This document shows positions 58,205 through 64,000 of a stretch of 64,000 nt of DNA, piece by piece. The notes under the pieces were generated by a model. The model was not told the origin of the DNA. It saw only the letters and a list, made by a program, of their open reading frames with translations, and did not search any database. Position numbers and translations under genes: made by a program. This stretch comes from Diploscapter coronatus (lineage: Eukaryota; Nematoda; Chromadorea; Rhabditida; Rhabditidae). The stretch's first letter is position 1. Each line of letters opens with the position of its first letter. Where the stretch lies: contig OZ038423.1 in NCBI GenBank assembly GCA_964036155.1, forward strand, positions 9,563,249 through 9,627,248. Direction: 5' to 3'.

Positions 58205-61200
58205 ATGTTTTCCTCGTTGGTGACGGCGACGACGTCTTCTGTTGCTCCAGCTGCGGCAACATTCACAACAGCGACTGCTCAACCCGGTCAGCAGCCACAA
58301 GCTACTCTCGGCCCTGGACTGGGAGGCGTCTTGCAGAGCGGGTCTAATTTAGGTCAGTTTTTTCTTAGAAAATTAAAAAATATCTGAAAAAATACGAAAA
58401 AAATAGAATAAGATTTTAAAAATTAGGCGGCTCCGGTCTGTCGTCGACCCAACACTCGGACAAGGAGAACGCGAAAGAGGGCGAAGTGCCCAAGGAAGTC
58501 GCTCAGCTGCTGCCACTCATCGAGTCAGTCTTGAAAACGTTTGAAAATGGAAGTTTAAAAATTTAAGAGCCAAGTTGAAAGCGAACAAAACGATTTCGGA
58601 CGACATCGCCGCCTCGTCTTCCGACGCCGCATTCAGAGTCAAGGACCATCTCAAAGAGGTTAATTCAGAGTTCTTTTTAGAGACTATGATTTGTTAATAG
58701 GTAAAATGTCTGAACGTCTCGAAATAACTTGAAGTTATGAAGATCGCTTTATTGCTTTCCGAAACATATTTGACTTTTGAATAATTCGTTTTTTTAATAT
58801 TTAGTTGTTACTCGAAAGGTGTGCTCTAATTATTTTACGAAATGTTCAATGATTTTAGTTTTTTCTTAAATATATCTAATTTCTGCAGCTCAAACCCGAC
58901 CTTCTGGATCTGTTCTCGCGGAGTGCAGTAGCCGATTCGCAGGCCTCTGCTCTGCTGGCTCGCGTTCAACACGACGCTAGAATGGGACATGTCGCGTCTA
59001 GTGTAAGACATTTCTAGATTTTTAATCTATTGAGCTTGCAAGGCAGAATTTTGCAACCTATTCACATTTTTATTATAAAATGATAATTTTAATGGACTAT
59101 TTTCAGGTCAGCGAAGCGACCAGCAAAGCACAATACCAGTCCGCTCAGCGGCAGACTATTGAGTGAGTAAATTTAGGTTTTTAAAGAGAAAAACCATTTG
59201 AAGAATTTCGTTTCCAGCTTTTCTTCTAAAACTCTTACAATTTTTAAAATTTGCACTGACAACAAAATGGAATCGTTTCTCTACTTTCTCCTCATTTTTA
59301 TCTTATTTTTAAAACCTATGCATTTTTTTCTTCTATAATCTTTACAAATTTTAAAGTTTGCTGTGAACAAAAGGTAATTTGGTCTTATTTCATAAATTGT
59401 TAAACTTCTTTGTCTGCTGAAAGTTATACTTTACGTTTTCCAGTCACATTCTCTCGCTGATCAAGGAATACGACTCGATGGTGGTTCATTGCCAGTCGAT
59501 ACTCGCAGGGCTCGAGGTCAAAATCAACTCCGCTATCAGTGGAAAGGTTCGATTTTAGCTAAACAAGCTATAAATTTCACGAAGTAGAATATCTTGATTG
59601 TTTTATTTGTATGAAAAGACTGTCACATCAATGTTCCTCATTTCAAATTTCTCATTCTATGATTTTGATGAACCCAAAGATAGTTGACTCTTTTTTATCT
59701 TATGAGATTACTAGAGCCCGAAGACAGTGATTAGAGCATTTTTACATCTTATGTTCATTAACTGAGAGCTAAATTAATATTATTTTCAATTTCAAACTAT
59801 TGAAAAGGATAATTAGTATAAATTGTTTTAAAAACACTCTTTTTCCTTGAAATCTAGACAAACACTCGTGTTTTCAGCCGAACATGAGCATGTCGGAGCT
59901 GAAGGACTACCTGGAGAAGTTCGATGCGATGTTCTCGGCCATTGCTTCGAAAGTCTTCGAGGCTAATCAGAATGTCGAGGTAATTCTGAATTTTATAATA
60001 AATTTCAAAAGTCCCAACATTCCGAAGTTTGGAAGGTTGGTGTTTTTCTGAAGATGGAAAAATATTTGAACCTTCAAAAATCCTTTACATTCTGTTAAAA
60101 TTCCTAGTAACCAATTAATTGGGACATCGAAGAATTTGGGATATCAACGCGTTTTCCTGAAAATTTCGTTAGATACGCTTAAAAATTTGCTTACATTTTC
60201 AGACTAGTTTGCACCAAGAACTGGCTGATGAAATAAATCGCTGAATTAAAGTTTCAATTAATGTCTGAATTTCAGGAACTGAAGCTGCAAATTCCGTCGG
60301 ACGCGCTCCCGAAGGTGCGTCCAGACGTCTACTCGAACATTCCGTCGCTCGAGGATATCAGGGGCAGAGACGCCTTCCCGTCGCAGGCCGTCATTTCCGT
60401 GCTCGGTTAGATATTTGCAATTTTGGGTTTTCCTTTTTGAATCAAAAAAGTAAGAATCAGGGAGGGATAGACTCAGTAGGTTTGTCTATAACTTATGCCA
60501 TCTTTTCAGATTTCTTGTTTTTTCACCATTATTCCGTCCTTATCATTCAACGATGTAAACATTGAATTAATATCTATTGAAATATAAAAATTATCGAACT
60601 TCGGAAACTTGACTTCTTCTAATTGGTGATAAATGTCTTTCAGGAAGCCAACTCCGCACCACTACTGGAGTGACTGGTCCGGCTCCACTCGGCACGACGA
60701 CATTCGGCTCGACGGGCACAGGCCTCTTCGGCTCAACTGCAACCGCCGCTGCAAAGCCGTTCTCCTTCCCGTCCACATTCAGCACTGGCACTACTGGGAC
60801 TGGTAAGATGTTTTACAGATCTTGTTTTCCTTATCTTTGTAGAGAATTGATTTCAGTTATTCGCGATTGATAATCTTTATTTTATGGAATTTTTAAAATA
60901 CTCTTGTATTCGCTTGATTTTATTTGCACGGCACTAGTTAAACTATTGCAAAAGTTAGCTGAGTTTTATTTTCAAAGTATTTTGAAGCTTATTTCTGCTA
61001 TTTAATTACGACATTTACAGCTAAAACTGGATGAGTATTCCTATTTCGGTTTTGTTAATTTTGTGAAACATACATACAAGCAGCAAATGGAATGTGTTCA
61101 GAAGCAAAAATGATAGTTTCCAAATTTCTAGGCGGTGGTCTGTTTTCTTCTCTGAATCCGGCGACTTCATCAGCAGCAGTCCCGACCTCGACCACGGGCA

Positions 61201-61488
61201 CCTCTCTGTTCTCCTCCCTCGCAACCGCAAACAAACCTGCTGCTGCGGCCACTACAGGTATCGAATTAGGAAGTTATGAACTCGAGGTTAAAATAACTCC
61301 ATCTACCAGATGACTAGAGAATAGAAAAGGTCGATAACAAATGTGGACCTTTCAAAATGTAGTTGTATCGTTTTAAACTTAGATTGAAGCTGGGATTGAG
61401 TTTTTTATTGGCGAATTTGATTTCAGGCGGATTCGCTTCGACCATTTCCAACAACTCCAGTGGACTTCTCTTCAGCAGTAGGAAATAA
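58205..61488 (+). CDS. npp-4: Nucleoporin Nup58/p45 (FG-repeat, central channel)
   Basis: Eleven exons (58205-58352, 58427-58523, 58568-58658, 58889-59002, 59107-59162, 59444-59546, 59878-59979, 60276-60405, 60644-60802, 61132-61257, 61427-61488) give 395 residues. Nup58 forms the Nup62-Nup58-Nup54 complex of the pore central channel. A Thr/Ala/Gly-rich N-terminus is followed by a helical coiled-coil core (about residues 60-270: HILSLIKEYDSMVVHCQ, MSELKDYLEKFDAMFSAIA, VFEANQNVEELK), which aligns in pattern with the Nup58 core. The C-terminus has FG-type units (TTFGSTGTGLFGS, GGLFSSL, TSLFSSL, GLLFSS). FG units sparse and GLF/SLF-like. Nup54 or Nup62 are less likely given the core and C-terminal FG placement. 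The symbol is the C. elegans Nup58 name, used by homology. Confidence 0.82.
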
Positions 61489-61820
61489 GCTAGTTTTTTG
61501 CTACTTTAATGTGTTATTTTCTCTAAATTATGTGTGTTATTTTATAATTGAAAGACCGTGATCATATTTACATTGTTGAATGAAAGATTATTCATTTTTA
61601 GAATTTCAAATAGATCACGATCCTTCAAAACTTAATTTTATTCGATGATTGTGAGATGTGACTTTCACAGGACGTCCGGTATTTTTATTATTTTTCGTCT
61701 AATTTTTTGCTCTTGCTGTAAACTCCATAAACGTAAGCTATATCGATCTCATTTTCGTTAAAATATTACTTCTCTGACTGCCGTTTTTTTAACTTCCTTC
61801 CTTGTTCTCTTACGATTTTC

Positions 61821-61928
61821 AATAAACTTAAATCTTATTTTTATTTTCTTTGGAGAACAACGGTTTCAGAACCGTGAAATATCGATGTATTGATTTTCTT
61901 TCTAATTTTTGAAAATTTCGATTTTTAG
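61821..61928 (+). promoter_or_regulatory. Operon-like junction: poly(A) signal, U-rich element, splice acceptor
   Basis: AATAAA (61821-61826) ends the Nup58 unit, about 330 bases past its stop. A T-rich stretch (61832-61850) follows. A CGATTTTTAG acceptor ends at 61928, 12 bases before the HYPK ATG. The roughly 100-base spacing between poly(A) signal and acceptor is what nematode operons show, where the downstream mRNA receives an SL2-type leader. Signals are seen; operon status is inferred. Confidence 0.55.
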
Positions 61929-61940
61929 ATTTTTGATAAA

Positions 61941-62759
61941 ATGGCTGATAAAGATGACATGCACGAAAATGAAGAGGAGGAACAGAAAATCGACAAACAC
62001 GCCTGGGGCGCCAAGGATTTGCAAAAGGTTGGAAATTTAGAGGAAAAAACTTTCTAAAATTGAAAAATGTGATAGGTTTCAAGGAAATGCTACTGAATTA
62101 CGGTTTGTTAGAAAGACGGGTGATCAATAAAAAAAAACGTAAAAATTCAAGTAATTAGAAAGTTTCTTTTAAAAAAAAAAATCGATGGGAAAATGCCCTA
62201 ATGAATTTGATGATTGTAAAAGAAAATGATCTTGAGAGAAATTTCAAATTCAGGTATCCGCGGTGAATGAAGAGGGCGAGGACATGAAGATTTCCTCGGA
62301 CGCGCTGGGGAAACTGATGGCCGGCAATGTGCAGAACAAGCAGCAGCTGCAGAAGAAGGTGATCAAGAACGAGGACATCCAGATGATCATGAACGAGCTC
62401 GAATTGCCTAAGGTTTGGCTTTGATTTTGATCCGTCTTTTCTTCTAAACAGGATATTTGTAACATGATTGAAATCCAAAGGCTGACCTCTCAAATATTTC
62501 TCCTTTATAATAATTTTCTTAACGAGTATGACGAACAAGCATTGTGGAACAACGATTTCGGAGGAAAATGATAAACTTTGATTAGTTTCTTTCCGTTGTC
62601 AGGGCATTAAATAGTCAATATTTCTACGATTTTAGAAATTTTTGAAACCTATGGTCTTTTTAATAGGTTTTAAAATTTCAGGTAATCGTGGAGAAGAAGC
62701 TGCGCGAGACGGACGGCGACGTGAAAGCCGCGCTGCGAAGTCTGCTCGGGCTGAGTTAA
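61941..62759 (+). CDS. HYPK homologue (huntingtin-interacting protein K, NatA-associated)
   Basis: Three exons (61941-62027, 62254-62412, 62682-62759) give 107 residues. HYPK binds the NatA N-terminal acetyltransferase at the ribosome and regulates it. The acidic N-terminus (MADKDDMHENEEEEQ) is followed by a helix with Gln/Lys-rich repeats and then the UBA-like domain: VIKNEDIQMIMNELELPK...VEKKLRETDGDVKAALRSLLGLS. This matches the family's VTIKKEDLELIM...AAERSLREHMGNVVEAL pattern. The NAC-alpha UBA is similar, but the short length and absence of a NAC domain fit HYPK. It lies 452 bases after the Nup58 stop on the same strand with operon-like signals between. Confidence 0.92.
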
Positions 62760-63353
62760 TTTTGTAACTCAAAGAGATCTCGAATAGAAAATATCCAGTT
62801 ATCGGAACACAAGCTAAGAATTTCGGTTTTTGGGTGTAATTTATAAGAAATATTTTCTTGAAAATTTCACCAAGTTTTGAAAAGAAGTGATTGATGATAG
62901 AAAGCGAACCTTGCAAGAAGGTATAAATTTATCAATTACATTCAAGATTTGACTGATTCTTTTTCTGTATTCCTCTAAATATGCTCATCACTTTTATTTT
63001 AAAAAATTGCCTTTCAAAATCGATAAAAAAAATCCATGTTTGTCTGAAACACCGTTGGAATAAGAAAAAAAATAAATAAATATTGATCAACAAAAAGGCA
63101 TAAATTCATTTGAAAATTCATAGAAAAATGGGGAAACCGGTTTTACGAGACAAATTTTCAAGAAAGAAAAAAATTCTTTCAAAAACTCGAGCGAATTGAG
63201 TGATTCGATAAAACAATCAAGGTTCTTGATAAAAATGAAAAGGGTAGTTTATTCAAAAATTCTATTTTCCACGAAAGGTTTTAAATCCAAAAATAAATAA
63301 GGAAAATTATACGAATTTCTGAACCAACTATCTTTTCCTTTCGATTTTCCGAA
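62760..63353. other. Convergent 3' region, HYPK / proteasome alpha-4
   Basis: No gene lies here. Plus-strand AATAAATAAA at 63071-63080 may serve HYPK. TTTATT at 63248-63253 (AATAAA on the minus strand) lies about 100 bases after the proteasome subunit stop. Confidence 0.55.
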
Positions 63354-64000
63354 TTAGGTCTTTTTCTGCTCAGCAGCCTCGGCCTCTGCCTTGACTCGGT
63401 CCGCCTCGACTTCCTAAAATAAAAATCAGTTGTTCTAAATTTGAATTTAAATTTAGCCCTAAGCTCAATCTTTAATCTTCTATTCTTACATTTCATCTCG
63501 CATTTAGAACTAGCCATATTTCTCTGCCTAAACAATGTCTAAACCCTACCTGCAACAACTTGTCCACCTCGTCGATGCTCAGCACGCGCATCGAGGTCTC
63601 GTTGTTCTGAAAGAAAATATATTTTTATGATTTTTCAAAACTCATTGAATAGGTTTGATCAAATTGATCAAATTTAGAGGCCAATTTTTCGAAATTCTGT
63701 CCAGTAAACGTCAGTAACAAATTACCGAATTCCTGTTCATGACGGCGATTTCGATGTTCTGGGAGCCGGACTGGACCACCTGAAGTCAAATCTATGTTGA
63801 TTCTTTTATTCCTAATCTAAAATGAAAAGTCGAATTTTTAAATTTTGAGCTAATTTGTCCTAGAATATTTTTTATGATTCTGGTACCTGAGAAAGCGCGT
63901 TGACGACCAATTTGAGGGTCGATTTCTCGTCCTTGATAGTCTCCGGACCGTAGTGATCCTCCAGGTACTCGCGCACAGTCTTTTCGCCACGGCCCGTCGA
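63354..64000 (-). CDS. pas-4: 20S proteasome subunit alpha type-7 (alpha-4), C-terminal part
   Basis: Partial: the 5' exons lie beyond the window edge. Visible exons, 5' to 3': 64000-63887 (open at the edge), 63779-63726, 63606-63550, 63413-63354; 94 residues. It forms part of the outer alpha ring of the 20S proteasome. The segment GRGEKTVREYLEDHYGPETI continues as LKLVVNALSQ, VVQSGSQNIEIAVMNRN, MRVLSIDEVDKLLQEVEAD and a charged Ala/Glu/Lys tail ending QKKT. VVQSG..NIE(L/I)A(V/L)M and a tail of this kind single out PSMA7 among alpha subunits. Phase is kept at every junction. Symbol by homology to C. elegans. Confidence 0.94.

Overview
The window looks like a piece of a nematode nuclear genome, most likely a chromadorean close to the rhabditids. 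It is AT-rich. Its genes are split by many short introns (about 42 to 400 bases) ending in TTTCAG or TTTTAG. Likely trans-splice acceptors sit a few bases before several start codons. The encoded proteins are closest to nematode members of their families, for example a near-identical match in memory to the alpha subunit of NAD-isocitrate dehydrogenase. No search was run; all assignments come from reading motifs and joining exons so that splice sites and reading phase agree.

Layout. Bases 1-14,200 are gene-poor. They hold candidate minus-strand terminal exons of an unrecognised gene (about 4.78-5.69 kb), an inverted-repeat element (9.54-9.84 kb) and a tiny retroposed LINE tail with a clean target-site duplication (13.06-13.14 kb). 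From 14.2 kb the window is gene-dense. In order: glutathione peroxidase (+, 14.2-15.6 kb); a membrane-anchored dipeptidyl peptidase IV-type enzyme (+, 18.0-24.3 kb); mitochondrial isocitrate dehydrogenase alpha subunit (-, 25.5-28.9 kb); a membrane-anchored histidine acid phosphatase (+, 29.9-33.1 kb); a secreted C-type lectin plus vWA-like protein with an apparent frame break (+, 34.4-36.4 kb); a secretory-pathway cyclophilin (-, 36.7-38.3 kb); a 54-exon bridge-like lipid transfer protein of the BLTP2/KIAA0100/hobbit family (-, 40.0-57.7 kb); the nucleoporin Nup58 (+, 58.2-61.5 kb); the NatA chaperone HYPK (+, 61.9-62.8 kb); and the C-terminal half of proteasome subunit alpha-4 (-, 63.4 kb to the window edge).

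These are mostly independent housekeeping and secretory genes. Two arrangements suggest shared control. BLTP2 and Nup58 are divergent around about 530 bases. Nup58 and HYPK have operon-like spacing: an AATAAA, a U-rich stretch, then a splice acceptor about 100 bases later.

The observations most worth a second look are: an isocitrate dehydrogenase intron whose acceptor reads AT instead of AG; a GC-AG intron in BLTP2 that the reading frame requires; a one-base frame conflict (or a 34-base micro-intron) in the lectin gene; four separate inverted-repeat or MITE-like elements, one with TA flanks and one inside an intron; the retroposed LINE tail; and a duplicated SGFA(S)RLL C-terminal motif in adjacent candidate exons. 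I saw no CRISPR array, rRNA, tRNA or convincing new multi-gene system.
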